Below, piece by piece: positions 1 to 11,102 of a DNA stretch of 64,000 nucleotides (its first letter is position 1; every line of letters begins with the position of its first letter). The notes under the pieces were generated by a model. That model was given only the letters and a program-made list of their open reading frames with translations, ran no database searches and was not told the origin of the DNA. The translations under genes and the position numbers were made by a program. The stretch is taken from assembly GCF_023073315.1 (NCBI RefSeq), contig NZ_JADPJH010000033.1, positions 760,000 to 823,999 on the forward strand, in the 5' to 3' direction. Source of the stretch: Bradyrhizobium sp. 1 (lineage in GTDB: Bacteria > Pseudomonadota > Alphaproteobacteria > Rhizobiales > Xanthobacteraceae).

Positions 1-1446
1 ATCGTCGAGCGAGGCAGCACGGACGAAGTCGTCCTTGAGCTTCTCGATCTTGGCGTTTTCCGCCCAGCCGAACCAGCCCTTCTTGCCCTGGCCGCCGATC
101 GAGAGATTCGAGATCGGGTTGGACACGTCGGCGCTGACCCAATTGGTGAAGAACATGTTCCAGCCGCCCTCCTTCGGGGGCTTCTGGCTGGCTCTGCGGC
201 TCACCACCGTCTGCCAGTCGGTCGCCTGTGCGTCGACCTTGAAGCCGGCTTCGCGGAGCAGCTGCACCGCAACGGTCGGCTGCGCCTTCAGCGTGACGAC
301 GTCGCCGGGCACCATGACCACGACGGGCGTGCCGTCATAGCCGGACTCGGCGAGCGCCTTCTTGGCTTCCGCCATGCCGTTGCCCTTCACCAGCGTTTCC
401 GAGCCGACGTCGGTCGCAAACGGCGTGTCGCAGATGAAGAAGGCACCGCAGATCTTGTAGTATTTGGGATTGCCGACGAGCGCGTCGAGCACGTCCTTCT
501 GGTTCATCGCCAGAAGTGCTGCACGGCGGACCTTCGGATTGTCGAAGGGCGGATAGAGGAAGTTCATGCGGCCGAGGGTCTGGTAGCCGAACTTGTTCAG
601 CGTATCGACCTTGAGGTCGGCATTGCCTTCAAGCACGGGCAGCATGTCCCACGGCGGCACTTCCATGAAGTCGATGTCGCCCGATTGCAGCGCGTTCACC
701 GCGGTCTGCGCGTCCGGCATGGTGATCCACTCAACGCGGTCGACCTTCACGACCTTGCCGCCTGCGGTCCAGCTCGACGGCTCCTTGCGCGGCACGTAGT
801 CGGTGTTCTTGACGTAGACCGCCTTCACGCCGGGCTGGAATTCGCCCTGCACGAACTTGAAGGGACCGGAGCCGATCTGCTCGGGGATCTGCTTGTCCGG
901 CGGCGTTTCGGCGAGGCGCTTCGGCATCATGAAGGGCACGCGCGAGGACGGCTTGCCAATCGATTCGAGGACGAGGCCGTAGGGCTCCTTCAGCTTCAGC
1001 GTGATGGTCTTGGGGTCAGTCGCCTCGATGCTGGCCGTGAAGGTCATCATCTGCTGGCCCATGCCGTCGACGGCGGCCCAGCGCTTGAGCGAGGCGACGC
1101 AGTCTTCCGCCGTCACCGGCGCACCGTCGTGCCATTTCAGGCCGTCACGCAGCGTGAAGGTGTAGGTGAGCTTGTCGTCGGAGACCTTCCAGTCCGCCAT
1201 CTGCGGCTGGATCTTGAAATTCGAATCCGTCGTGATCAGCGTGTCATAGACCATGTAGCCATGGTCACGCGTGATGTAGGCGGTGGTGAAGATCGGATCG
1301 ATGATGCGCAGATCCGAATGCATCACCGCGGTGATGGTCTTGCCGGCCGCAAATACCGGCGATGCCATCGCCGTGGACAGCGCGACGACCGACAGCGCAA
1401 GTGTGGAGGCGAACGCGCGTCGTCCCCGGCGCATCAAGCTCAACAT
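1..1446 (-). CDS. Dipeptide-type ABC transporter substrate-binding protein (partial, 3' end outside window)
   Basis: Periplasmic family-5 (DppA/OppA-like) solute-binding protein that would deliver peptides or similar amines to the permeases encoded from 4711. The frame is open for 482 codons from an ATG at 1446 to the window edge, so the C-terminus is missing. The N-terminus is a twin-Arg/hydrophobic export signal (MLSLMRRGRRAF followed by an Ala/Val-rich core ending about residue 34). Typical family stretches follow, including YTFTLRDGLKWHDGAPVTA. An AGGAG ribosome binding site sits just upstream of the ATG. The gene is divergent from the M20 peptidase at 1715, with an imperfect inverted repeat between them. 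No ORF ends inside the window, so the coordinates are limited by the edge. The ligand is not readable from sequence. Confidence 0.9.
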   Translation of the reverse strand, partial: MLSLMRRGRRAFASTLALSVVALSTAMASPVFAAGKTITAVMHSDLRIIDPIFTTAYITRDHGYMVYDTLITTDSNFKIQPQMADWKVSDDKLTYTFTLRDGLKWHDGAPVTAEDCVASLKRWAAVDGMGQQMMTFTASIEATDPKTITLKLKEPYGLVLESIGKPSSRVPFMMPKRLAETPPDKQIPEQIGSGPFKFVQGEFQPGVKAVYVKNTDYVPRKEPSSWTAGGKVVKVDRVEWITMPDAQTAVNALQSGDIDFMEVPPWDMLPVLEGNADLKVDTLNKFGYQTLGRMNFLYPPFDNPKVRRAALLAMNQKDVLDALVGNPKYYKICGAFFICDTPFATDVGSETLVKGNGMAEAKKALAESGYDGTPVVVMVPGDVVTLKAQPTVAVQLLREAGFKVDAQATDWQTVVSRRASQKPPKEGGWNMFFTNWVSADVSNPISNLSIGGQGKKGWFGWAENAKIEKLKDDFVRAASLDD

Positions 1447-1498
1447 AAAAGTTCTCCTGACGTGAAACTGTTCAAAGGCAGGTTATTGGTTGAGCATC

Positions 1499-1525
1499 AG
1501 GTTCGTTCCTTAGGCGAACTAACCT
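1499..1525. promoter_or_regulatory. Imperfect inverted repeat, candidate operator
   Basis: Two 10-base arms, AGGTTCGTTC and GAACTAACCT, match as an inverted repeat at 9 of 10 positions with a 7-base spacer. The repeat lies 53 bases upstream of the binding-protein start and within the divergent interval with the M20 gene, a usual place for a repressor or activator site. No regulator gene is adjacent, so its role is inference. Confidence 0.3.
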
Positions 1526-1714
1526 CATGCAATGCCTTCATCTTTCGAGACTTGCAGACAGTCTTGAGCGCGTCAATCCGGTTTCGGCGCAGCCCATGGC
1601 GTCGCGCGCACGGGCTCCACAAGGATCGGTTTGGCTCTACAACACTCTCCGTCAGTCCTGCCCCGTGCTAATGCAATGCGCGTTCCATCTTTTCGAAGCT
1701 TGAGAGACATTAAG

Positions 1715-2845
1715 ATGAATCCAGCCAATCTTCCCTTCGATTCCGAGGCGATGCTCGAGGGCCTGCGCACCTGGGTGGAATGCGAAAGCCCGACCTGGGA
1801 CGCGAGCGCCGTCAACCGCATGCTCGATATCGCAGCGCGGGATATGGCGATCATGGGTGCGACCATCGAACGCATCGGCGGCCGACAAGGCTTTGGCGGC
1901 GTCATCCGCGCGCGTTTCCCGCATCCGAAGCAGGGTGAGCCGGGCATTCTGATCGCCGGACACATGGATACCGTCCACCCGGTCGGCACCATCGAGAAGC
2001 TGAAATGGCGGCGCGAGGGCAACAAATGCTACGGCCCCGGCATCTACGACATGAAGGGCGGCAACTACCTCTCGCTGGAAGCGATCCGGCAGCTGGCGCG
2101 CGCCTCCTTCACCACGCCGCTGCCGATCACCATCCTGTTCACGCCGGACGAGGAAGTCGGCACGCCATCGACACGCGACATCATCGAAGCTGAAGCCGCG
2201 CGCAACAAATATGTGCTGGTGCCCGAGCCCGGCCGCGCCGACAACGGCGTCACCACCGGACGTTACGCCATCGCGCGTTTCAATGTCGAGGCGACGGGCC
2301 GGCCGAGCCACGCCGGCGCAACGCTGTCAGCGGGACGCTCGGCCATCCGCGAGATGGCGCGGCAGATCCTTGCGATCGACGCGATGACGACGGAGGATTG
2401 CACCTTCTCCGTCGGCGTCGTGCATGGCGGGCAATGGGTCAATTGCGTTGCCACGACCGCCACCGGTGAGGCGCTGTCCATGGCCAAGCGCCAGGCCGAT
2501 CTCGATCGCGGTGTCGAACGCATGCTGGCGCTGTCGGGCACGGCAAACGACGTCACCTTCAAGGTCACACGCGGCGTGACACGGCCGGTGTGGGAGCCGG
2601 ACGCAGGCACCATGGCGCTGTATGAAAAGGCACGCGCCATCGCGAAATCGCTCGGCCAGGAATTGCCGCATGCGAGCTCCGGCGGTGGCTCCGACGCCAA
2701 CTTCACGGGCGCGATGGGCATCCCGTCGCTCGATGGCCTCGGCGTGCGCGGCGGCAATGGCCACACGCTGGAGGAGTTCATCGAGGTGGACAGCCTCGTC
2801 GAGCGCGGCCGGCTGATGGCGGGACTGCTTGCGACACTAGAGTAA
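1715..2845 (+). CDS. M20 family metallopeptidase (glutamate carboxypeptidase-like)
   Basis: Zinc-dependent exopeptidase/amidohydrolase of the carboxypeptidase G2 branch of M20, 376 residues, predicted to remove a C-terminal or amide-linked amino acid. The metal site motifs are present: GHMDTVHP (His83, Asp85), YGPGIYDMKGG (bridging Asp about 112), TPDEEVG (general base Glu146 and metal Glu147), EPGR, and a late GNGHTLEE His. A longer frame opens at 1631, but the ATG at 1715 follows a GAGAGAC Shine-Dalgarno-like stretch and matches the family N-terminus. No signal peptide, so cytoplasmic. It sits between the divergent binding protein and the glycine riboswitch locus, which fits processing of imported peptides. 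Confidence 0.88.
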   Translation: MNPANLPFDSEAMLEGLRTWVECESPTWDASAVNRMLDIAARDMAIMGATIERIGGRQGFGGVIRARFPHPKQGEPGILIAGHMDTVHPVGTIEKLKWRREGNKCYGPGIYDMKGGNYLSLEAIRQLARASFTTPLPITILFTPDEEVGTPSTRDIIEAEAARNKYVLVPEPGRADNGVTTGRYAIARFNVEATGRPSHAGATLSAGRSAIREMARQILAIDAMTTEDCTFSVGVVHGGQWVNCVATTATGEALSMAKRQADLDRGVERMLALSGTANDVTFKVTRGVTRPVWEPDAGTMALYEKARAIAKSLGQELPHASSGGGSDANFTGAMGIPSLDGLGVRGGNGHTLEEFIEVDSLVERGRLMAGLLATLE

Positions 2846-2944
2846 TTTGAATCAACTTCGCACTGCACAATGCGTTGGCAGTCACGGTTGAAATTTAGCC
2901 TTGTCTAAAAATGAGGCGCATCGTACTGCTCGCTGGTCCACGCG

Positions 2945-3163
2945 ACGATGCGGGAGAGATCGCAATCAAGGGTTCGGCCTTCTTTGCGGCGCCGACGGAG
3001 CAACCGCCCCGGAAACTCTCAGGCAAAAGGACTGTATCGTCAGGACGATCTGGAGAGAGGCGGCACGATTTGAAAGGTCGTGACGTCCACCGAAGGGGAT
3101 AGTCCGTAGCTGATCTGTTGAGGTCCGCGCCGGGTCAAGCTCTCAGGTAACCGTGACAGATGG
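2945..3163 (+). promoter_or_regulatory. Tandem glycine riboswitch (gcvT motif), two aptamers
   Basis: Two consecutive glycine-aptamer cores are readable. Aptamer 1 (about 2946-3040) has GGGAGAGA, then GCCGACGGAGCAACC, then AACTCTCAGGCAAAAGGAC. Aptamer 2 (about 3047-3163) has GGAGAGA, then CCACCGAAGGGG, then AGCTCTCAGGTAACCGTGACAGA. The short linker and the order are those of the cooperative tandem glycine riboswitch. P1 pairing is visible as CGAT 2946-2949 with ATCG 3036-3039, and ATCT with AGAT for the second. The element ends about 65 bases before the oxidase start at 3228, with a G+C-rich hairpin in between but no clear U-tract, so translational control or an ON-switch is possible. Its presence is highly likely; its direction of control is unknown. 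Confidence 0.92.
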
Positions 3164-3227
3164 GGCGCCGAACGGCCTTGCGGCCGGCGGTTAGCCTATC
3201 CTAACTCACGGGAGCCCCGAACTTTTC

Positions 3228-4529
3228 ATGACCCATATCGCCATCATCGGCGCCGGCATCACCGGCGTGACGACTGCCTATGCCCTGCTCGAACGCGGCC
3301 TTGAGGTGACGGTGCTCGACAAGCACCGCTACGCCGCGATGGAGACCTCCTTCGCCAATGGCGGACAGCTCTCCGCCAGCAATGCCGAAGTGTGGAACAG
3401 CACCGCGACGATCCTGAAAGGCCTGCGCTGGATGTTCCGGCGCGATGCTCCGCTGCTGATGAACCCGCGGCCGAACTGGCACAAATATTCGTGGATGAGC
3501 GAGTTCGTCGCCAATATCGGCAACTACCGCGCCAACACCATCGAGACCACGCGGCTCGCGATCGAAGCCCGCAAGCATCTGTTCGAGATCGCGGAGCGCG
3601 AAGGCATCGACTTCGATCTCGAGCGCCGCGGCATCCTTCACATCTATCACGACAAGAAGGGTTTTGAATCCGGCCTGCGCGTCAACGCGCTGTTGCAGGA
3701 AGGTGGTCTCGATCGCCGCCCGGTGACATCGGAAGAAATCCGCAGCATCGAGCCGACGCTGCGCAAAGAGTATTACGGCGGCTTCTACACGCCTTCGGAT
3801 GCGACCGGCGATATCCACAAATTCACGCGCGGGCTCGCAGAGGCCTGCAAACGTCGTGGCGCGACCTTCATCCACGAAGCCAACATCGACTCGATCGCGC
3901 AAGCCCAAGGCGGCTTTGTCATCGGCTGGAATGATCTTGCCGCAAGCGATGCTGTCGCATCCGCGCGCGGCATGCTGAACGCGGATGGCGTCGTGGTCTG
4001 CGCCGGCGTTGCCAGCCGTCACTTCGCTAGCCTGCTCGACGAGCGCGTCAACGTCTATCCGGTGAAGGGCTATTCGATCACCGTGCAGCTCGACACTGCC
4101 GAGAGCCGCGACGCGACGCCGACCGTCAGCCTGCTGGACGAGGCCGCCAAGATCGTCACCAGCCGGCTCGGCGCAGATCGTTTTCGTGTGGCCGGCACCG
4201 CCGAGTTCAACGACTTCAACCGCGACATTCGCGCCGACCGGGTGCAGCCGCTGGTCGACTGGGTGCGCAGCCACTTTCCGGCTGTCGAAACGTCGCGCGT
4301 TATCCCTTGGGCCGGGCTGCGGCCGATGATGCCGAACATGATGCCGGTGGTGCGCGCCGGGCGGATGCCAGGCGTGTTCTTCAACACAGGCCACGGCCAT
4401 CTCGGCTGGACCCTGTCAGCCGCCACCGCGCAGATGATTGGCGCAACCATCGACGGCTGGCGCGGCCTTAACGCGCCCTCGAGCGCCTCTTCACCCCAGG
4501 TTGAGCGCGAGCTGCGTCATGCATCCTGA
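3228..4529 (+). CDS. dadA: FAD-dependent D-amino acid dehydrogenase/glycine oxidase-like protein (DadA family)
   Basis: FAD oxidoreductase of the DAO superfamily, 433 residues, that oxidatively deaminates an amino acid. The dinucleotide-binding GxGxxG is at residues 8-13 (GAGITG), followed by an acidic strand end (VTVLDKH). The family stretches SFANGGQLSASNAEVW and GHGHLGWTLS are typical of the DadA small subunit. Start ATG at 3228 follows GGGAG. It is the first gene after the tandem glycine riboswitch, so glycine (or sarcosine/D-amino acids yielding or mimicking it) is the inferred substrate or signal. A hairpin at 4597-4621 separates it from the transporter genes. The symbol reflects family only; substrate is not proven. 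Confidence 0.85.
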   Translation: MTHIAIIGAGITGVTTAYALLERGLEVTVLDKHRYAAMETSFANGGQLSASNAEVWNSTATILKGLRWMFRRDAPLLMNPRPNWHKYSWMSEFVANIGNYRANTIETTRLAIEARKHLFEIAEREGIDFDLERRGILHIYHDKKGFESGLRVNALLQEGGLDRRPVTSEEIRSIEPTLRKEYYGGFYTPSDATGDIHKFTRGLAEACKRRGATFIHEANIDSIAQAQGGFVIGWNDLAASDAVASARGMLNADGVVVCAGVASRHFASLLDERVNVYPVKGYSITVQLDTAESRDATPTVSLLDEAAKIVTSRLGADRFRVAGTAEFNDFNRDIRADRVQPLVDWVRSHFPAVETSRVIPWAGLRPMMPNMMPVVRAGRMPGVFFNTGHGHLGWTLSAATAQMIGATIDGWRGLNAPSSASSPQVERELRHAS

Positions 4530-4596
4530 GTGGTCGATGTCGGCAGCTGGGTGGCCCCTTGCGACCGCCCTGCCCTTGGCACACAATTTGCCCCGA

Positions 4597-4621
4597 AAAG
4601 CCGGCATCTCCGGCCGGCTTT
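4597..4621 (+). terminator. Hairpin with short T run between oxidase and permease genes
   Basis: AAAGCCGGC and GCCGGCTTT form a 9-bp stem with a 7-base loop. There is only TTT at the 3' side and no further T-tract, so this is a weak intrinsic terminator or a partial attenuator between the oxidase gene and the permease gene starting 90 bases downstream. Confidence 0.45.
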
Positions 4622-4710
4622 CCAGCCCGAATGATAGGCGCGCATGATAGACACGATCGAATCCACGGGCGCCCTCGGGCCCCACCAGTTCCGCAGCCGG
4701 AGATAGGTGC

Positions 4711-5652
4711 ATGCTAGGTTATCTCATTCGCCGCGTTCTGGCCGCGGTGCCCGTGATGGGCGTCGTCGCGCTATTCGTGTTCCTGTTGCTGCGGCTGACG
4801 CCGGGCGATCCCGCCGCAATTCTCGCCGGCGACAATGCGACACCCGAACGGCTCGAGCGCATCCGCGACTCGCTCGGCCTCAATGAGCCGCTGATCGTGC
4901 AGTTCATCACCTGGGTGGGCAAGCTGTTGCACGGCGATCTCGGGACGTCGCTGATCTCCAATTTGCCTGTTATCAAGATGATTGGCCAGCGCGTCGAACC
5001 GTCGATCTCGATCGCGCTGTCGACCATCATCCTCGCCGTCATCGTCGCGGTGCCCTTAGGGGTGATCGCGGCATGGAAGCACGGCACCTGGATCGACCGC
5101 TTCGTGATGGGTCTCTCCGTGCTCGGCTTCTCCGTGCCCGTGTTCGTGGTCGGCTATCTCCTGATCGAGGTGTTCGCGATCGACCTGCGCTGGGTGCCGG
5201 TGCAGGGCTTCCGCAGCATCTTTAACGGCTTCGGACCGTTCTTCGAGCGCATCATCCTGCCGACTTGCGCGCTCTCCTTCATCTACATCGCGCTGATCGC
5301 GCGCATGACGCGCGCGGCGATGCTCGACGTTCTGGGTGAAGACTACGTCCGCACCGCACGCGCGAAGGGCATCAACGAAGTCGCCGTGATGATGCGGCAC
5401 GCGCTGCGCAACGCGGCCGTGCCCGTGATCACCGTGATCGGCACCGGATTTGCGCTGCTGATCTCCGGCGTCGTCGTCACCGAGAGCGTGTTCAACATCC
5501 CCGGCATCGGCCGCCTCACGGTCGATGCGGTGCTAGCGCGCGACTATCCGGTGATCCAGGCGATGATCCTCTTGACGTCACTGATCTACGTCGTCGTTAA
5601 CCTCCTGATCGACGTCGCCTACACGCTGCTCGATCCCCGGATCCGGTACTGA
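4711..5652 (+). CDS. Peptide ABC transporter permease (DppB family)
   Basis: Inner-membrane permease of the oligopeptide/dipeptide importer class, 313 residues. The N-terminus MLGYLIRRVLAAVPVM and the PGDPA segment about residue 31 are signatures of DppB/OppB. Several hydrophobic segments follow, and the cytoplasmic EAA loop that contacts the ATPase is at about 213-235 (YVRTARAKGINE). The ATG is preceded by GGAGATAGG. It is followed after 17 bases by the partner permease and then by the double ATPase, so the three form one transcription unit. The likely binding protein is the divergent gene at 1-1446. Substrate class is peptides or small amides by context. Confidence 0.9.
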   Translation: MLGYLIRRVLAAVPVMGVVALFVFLLLRLTPGDPAAILAGDNATPERLERIRDSLGLNEPLIVQFITWVGKLLHGDLGTSLISNLPVIKMIGQRVEPSISIALSTIILAVIVAVPLGVIAAWKHGTWIDRFVMGLSVLGFSVPVFVVGYLLIEVFAIDLRWVPVQGFRSIFNGFGPFFERIILPTCALSFIYIALIARMTRAAMLDVLGEDYVRTARAKGINEVAVMMRHALRNAAVPVITVIGTGFALLISGVVVTESVFNIPGIGRLTVDAVLARDYPVIQAMILLTSLIYVVVNLLIDVAYTLLDPRIRY

Positions 5653-5669
5653 GGCCAAGGATAACAACA

Positions 5670-6556
5670 ATGTCGGTCGATACCCTTCCCCAGTCATCCA
5701 TCCCGATCACGTCGCCGCTGCGGCCGCGTTTCGGCTTCCTCACCTCGACGCCGATCATCGCGGCGGCCACGATCCTGCTCACGCTGATCGTGCTGGTCTC
5801 GGTCCTGGCGCCGCTGATCGCGCCGCATGATCCGATCCAGCTTGCGCCGTCGCAGCGGCTGAAGCCGTCGTCGGCGCAATTTCTGCTCGGCACCGACGCC
5901 TACGGACGCGACCTGTTGTCACGCGTCATTTATGGCGGCCGCATCTCGCTGCTGATCGGCATCGGCTCGGCGATCCTTGCGGTCGTGATTGGGCTCGCGA
6001 TCGGCCTCGTCTCCGGCTTCTTCAAGCTGGTCGACTCGGTCCTGATGCGCGTCATGGACGGGCTGATGGCGATGCCGAGCATTCTGCTTGCGATCGCCGT
6101 CGTGTCGCTGTCGGGTGCCAGCATCTGGACCGTGCTGATCGCGATCACCATCCCCGAAGTTCCGCGCGTGGCCCGCCTGGTGCGCTCCGTCGTGCTGTCG
6201 GCGCGGGAGGAGCCCTATGTCGAAGCCGCGATCTCGGTCGGCTCGTCCCTGCCGAAGATCATGTGGCGGCATTTGATGCCGAACACGATCGCGCCGCTGA
6301 TCGTGCAGGGCAGTTACGTCTGCGCCTCTGCGATCCTCACCGAAGCCATCCTCTCCTTCCTCGGCGCCGGCATCTCGCCGGAGACGCCGACCTGGGGCAA
6401 CATCATGGCCGAAGGCCGCCAGTATTTTCAGCTCAAGCCAACGCTGATTTTCTGGCCGGGCCTGCTGCTCTCGATCGCCATCCTCAGCATCAATCTGATC
6501 GGCGACGCCGCCCGCGACGCACTCGATCCGCGTATGAAGCAGCGGGAAGGCAAGTG

Positions 6557-6557
<1 letters not shown>
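5670..6557 (+). CDS. Peptide ABC transporter permease (DppC family)
   Basis: Second permease of the importer, 295 residues. DppC-type features are an N-terminal cytoplasmic stretch, a transmembrane helix about 25-50, the loop APHDPIQLAPSQRLKPSSAQ, the conserved LLGTDAYGRDLLSRVIYGGR segment, and an EAA loop near 175-195 (YVEAAISVGSS). It forms a heterodimeric channel with the product of the preceding gene. Its TGA stop (6555-6557) overlaps the ATG of the ATPase gene (6557) by one base, implying translational coupling and fixed stoichiometry. The start ATG is preceded by AAGGATAAC. No odd features seen. Confidence 0.9.
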
Positions 6558-8206
<1,649 letters not shown>

Positions 8207-8215
8207 TCTCTCCCT

Positions 8216-8295
8216 CGTCATTGCGAGCTCAGCGAAGCAATCCAGGTTGTCCCCGCGGAGGGATTCTGGATTGCTTCGCTTCGCTCGCAATGACG
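8216..8295. repeat. Interspersed palindromic repeat, CGTCATTGCGAG type, copy 1
   Basis: The ends CGTCATTGCGAG (8216-8227) and CTCGCAATGACG (8284-8295) are exact inverted repeats. Internal GAAGCAATCCA and TGGATTGCTTC also pair, so the 80-base unit folds into one long hairpin. A close relative lies at 15317-15402. Both sit just outside coding sequence in intergenic DNA. In RNA this would be a stable stem and may end or stabilise the transporter transcript. Confidence 0.8.
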
Positions 8296-8416
8296 GGAGC
8301 GATCACCAGCATTCGAAAATGACTTAAAGCCATGCGCGACGGCATGAGCTCCTCGCTTGCCCTCGCCGCAAGCACAGGGCTAACGTCGCGCACTTTCAAT
8401 CGCTGGGCTTGAGTTG

Positions 8417-9922
8417 ATGACACGTATCGCCGTCGGCGGCTTCCTGCACGAGACCAATACCTTCGCTCCGACGAAGGCGACATTCGCGGACTTCCAGCAT
8501 GGCGGCGGCTGGCCGGCGATGACGCAAGGGCCTGATGTGCTGAAGGTGATGCGCCACATCAATGTCGGCCTCGCCGGCTTCGTCGACAGCGCCGAGGCCA
8601 ATGGCTGGGAACTCGTTCCGACGATCGCCTGCGGCGCCAGCCCATCGGCGCACGTCACCAAGGATGCCTTCGAGCGCATCGTGAAAGTCATGGTCGACGG
8701 CATCGCCGCCGCCGGCCCGCTCGACGCGGTCTATCTCGACCTGCATGGCGCGATGGTGACCGAACATCTCGACGACGGCGAAGGCGAGATTCTGGCGCGC
8801 GTGCGCCGCGTCATCGGCAAGGACATTCCGCTGGTCGTGAGCCTCGACCTCCACGCCAATGTCACACCCGAGATGATGGAACATGCGGATGCGCTGATCG
8901 CCTATCGCACCTATCCGCATGTCGACATGGCCGAGACCGGCCGCGCCTCAGCAAAGCATCTCGAGCTGCTGCTGAAGACCGGGCAGCGCTTCGCAAAGTC
9001 GTTCCGCCAATTGCCCTTCCTGATCGCGATCAGCTGGCAATGCACCAACGACTATCCCACCAAGGGCATCTACGAAAAGCTCGCCGCTCTCGAAAACGAT
9101 GCGGTTCCGACATTGTCCTTCGCGCCGGGCTTCCCTGCCGCCGATTTCCGCGACTGCGGGCCGAGCGTCTTCGCCTATGGCAAGACGCAAGAAGACGCCG
9201 ACGGCGCGGCGGATGCCATCGTCAAGCTGATCGAGAGCCACGAAAACGATTTCGATGGCAAGATCTGGACACCCGACGACGGCGTGCGTCACGCCATGGA
9301 ACTCTCGAAGGTCGCCAGCAAGCCGATCATCATCGCCGATACCCAGGACAATCCCGGCGCCGGCGGCGATTCCGACACCACCGGCATGCTGCGCGCGCTG
9401 GTGCGCAACAGAGCGAGCGCTGCGACCGGCGCGATCTACGATCCGGAATCGGCCAAGGCCGCGCATGCGGCCGGCGTGGGTGCCACCGTGACGCTGTCGC
9501 TCGGCGGCAAGTCCGGCATTCCCGGCGATGAGCCCTATCGCGAAACCTTTGTCGTCGAAAAGCTCTCCGACGGACGCTTCATCGCGCCCGGCCCCTATTA
9601 CGGCGGCCGCGAGATGGAAATGGGCCCCTCCGCAGCCTTGCGCATCGGCAACGTCCGCGTGGTCGTCAGTTCGCATAAGGCGCAGCTCGCCGACCAGGCG
9701 ATGTATCGTTACGTCGGCATCGAGCCGACGCAAGAAAAGATTCTGGTCAACAAGAGCTCGGTGCATTTCCGCGCCGATTTCGAGCCGATCGCCGAAAAGC
9801 TGATGATCTGCGCCGCGCCCGGCGCGATGCCGGCCGACACGGCCACGCTGCCCTGGACGCGCCTGCGTCCGGGCATCCGCATCAAGCCGAACGGCCCCGT
9901 TTTCAATCCCCCTTCACGCTAA
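8417..9922 (+). CDS. M81 family metallopeptidase (MlrC, microcystinase C-like)
   Basis: Zinc metallopeptidase of the MlrC family, 501 residues, related to the enzyme that cleaves linear microcystin fragments; in most bacteria the true substrate is unknown. The N-terminal domain has GGFLHETNTFAP, YLDLHGAMV and VSLDLHANV with the metal-binding His/Asp residues, and YRTYPHVDMAETG. The MlrC C-terminal domain includes DTQDNPGAGGDSDTTG. A TTG three bases upstream is an alternative start, but ATG at 8417 is preferred. The following M20 gene starts 14 bases after its stop, so they are probably co-transcribed. Here a role in hydrolysing an imported peptide or amide is inferred from neighbours. Confidence 0.88.
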   Translation: MTRIAVGGFLHETNTFAPTKATFADFQHGGGWPAMTQGPDVLKVMRHINVGLAGFVDSAEANGWELVPTIACGASPSAHVTKDAFERIVKVMVDGIAAAGPLDAVYLDLHGAMVTEHLDDGEGEILARVRRVIGKDIPLVVSLDLHANVTPEMMEHADALIAYRTYPHVDMAETGRASAKHLELLLKTGQRFAKSFRQLPFLIAISWQCTNDYPTKGIYEKLAALENDAVPTLSFAPGFPAADFRDCGPSVFAYGKTQEDADGAADAIVKLIESHENDFDGKIWTPDDGVRHAMELSKVASKPIIIADTQDNPGAGGDSDTTGMLRALVRNRASAATGAIYDPESAKAAHAAGVGATVTLSLGGKSGIPGDEPYRETFVVEKLSDGRFIAPGPYYGGREMEMGPSAALRIGNVRVVVSSHKAQLADQAMYRYVGIEPTQEKILVNKSSVHFRADFEPIAEKLMICAAPGAMPADTATLPWTRLRPGIRIKPNGPVFNPPSR

Positions 9923-9936
9923 CCGGACAGGAACAC

Positions 9937-11100
9937 ATGCCCACGATCGAACGTATCGACGGCTATGCCGACGAACTCACTGCCATCCGCCGCGACCTCC
10001 ACGCCCATCCCGAGATCGGCTTCGAGGAAGTGCGCACCTCCGGCATCGTCGCCGACAAGCTGAAGAGCTGGGGCATCGAGGTGCATCGTGGCCTCGGCGG
10101 CACCGGCGTGATCGGCGTCATCAAGGGCAAGGGTTCGAGCGGCAAGCGCATCGGCCTGCGCGCCGACATGGACGCGCTGCCGATGGAAGAGAACACCAAT
10201 CTGAAATGGAGCTCGAAAATCCCCGGCCGGTTCCACGGCTGCGGCCATGACGGCCACACCACCATGCTGCTCGGCACCGCGCGCTATCTCGCCGAAACCA
10301 AAAACTTCGACGGCACCGTGCATCTGATCTTCCAGCCGGCCGAGGAAGGCCTCGGCGGCGCCCGCGCCATGATCAAGGACGGGCTGTTCGAGAAATTTCC
10401 CTGCGACGAGCTCTACGGCCTGCACAACGCGCCCGACCTCAACCACGGCGAGATCGCGATCCTGCCCGGCCCGGCGATGGCCAGCGCCGACTTCTTCGAC
10501 CTTCGCATCACCGGCTACGGCGCGCATGGCGCAATGCCCGAACGCTCCAAGGACGCGGTGATCATCGCGACCACGCTGGCGCAGGCGATCCAGACCATCG
10601 TCAGCCGCAACGTCGAGCCGCTGCAGGCCGCCGTCGTCTCGATCACCCAGATCCATGCAGGCTCCGCCTACAACGTCATTCCCGGCGACGCACATCTGTG
10701 CGGCACCATCCGCACCTTCTCGAAGGAAGTCCGCACCCTGATCGCCGAACGCATCCGCACGATCTGCGCCGGCATCGCGAGCGCCTATCAGTGCGTGATC
10801 GACGTCGACATCCGCGACACTTTCGACGTGCTGGTCAACCAGGTCGAGCAGTCCAAGGTGGTCGAGGACGTTGCGCGCACAATCGTCAACCCCGCCAACG
10901 TCATCACGCGCGCCCAGCCGAAGATGGGCAGCGAGGATTTCGCCGACATGTTGCAGACCATTCCCGGCGCCTATTTCTGGGTCGGTCATGACGGCACGGT
11001 GCCGGTGCACAATCCCGGCTTTGTGCTCGACGACAAGATCCTCCCGATCGGCGCCAGTATGTTCGCCCGGATCATCGAAACGCGCATGCCGGTGGGCTAA
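9937..11100 (+). CDS. M20 family amidohydrolase (hippurate hydrolase/HipO-like)
   Basis: Metal-dependent N-acyl amino acid amidohydrolase, 387 residues, which releases a free amino acid such as glycine from N-acyl conjugates. Motifs of the HipO/IAA-amino acid hydrolase branch are ADMDALPMEE, HGCGHDGHTTMLLG with the Cys and His ligands, QPAEEGLGGA with the catalytic Glu pair, GYGAHGAMPE, and KMGSEDFADM near the C-terminus. AGGAACAC provides the ribosome binding site. It lies 14 bases after the MlrC gene and 2 bases before the amidase gene. Release of glycine by this class fits the riboswitch upstream, but acyl specificity cannot be read. Confidence 0.9.
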   Translation: MPTIERIDGYADELTAIRRDLHAHPEIGFEEVRTSGIVADKLKSWGIEVHRGLGGTGVIGVIKGKGSSGKRIGLRADMDALPMEENTNLKWSSKIPGRFHGCGHDGHTTMLLGTARYLAETKNFDGTVHLIFQPAEEGLGGARAMIKDGLFEKFPCDELYGLHNAPDLNHGEIAILPGPAMASADFFDLRITGYGAHGAMPERSKDAVIIATTLAQAIQTIVSRNVEPLQAAVVSITQIHAGSAYNVIPGDAHLCGTIRTFSKEVRTLIAERIRTICAGIASAYQCVIDVDIRDTFDVLVNQVEQSKVVEDVARTIVNPANVITRAQPKMGSEDFADMLQTIPGAYFWVGHDGTVPVHNPGFVLDDKILPIGASMFARIIETRMPVG

Positions 11101-11102
11101 CA

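Noticed and set aside
3164..3192. A Rho-independent terminator as the riboswitch expression platform
   Set aside because: The hairpin GGCGCCGAACGGCC...GGCCGGCGG is strong but is followed by TTAGCC, not a U-tract; mode of control left open.
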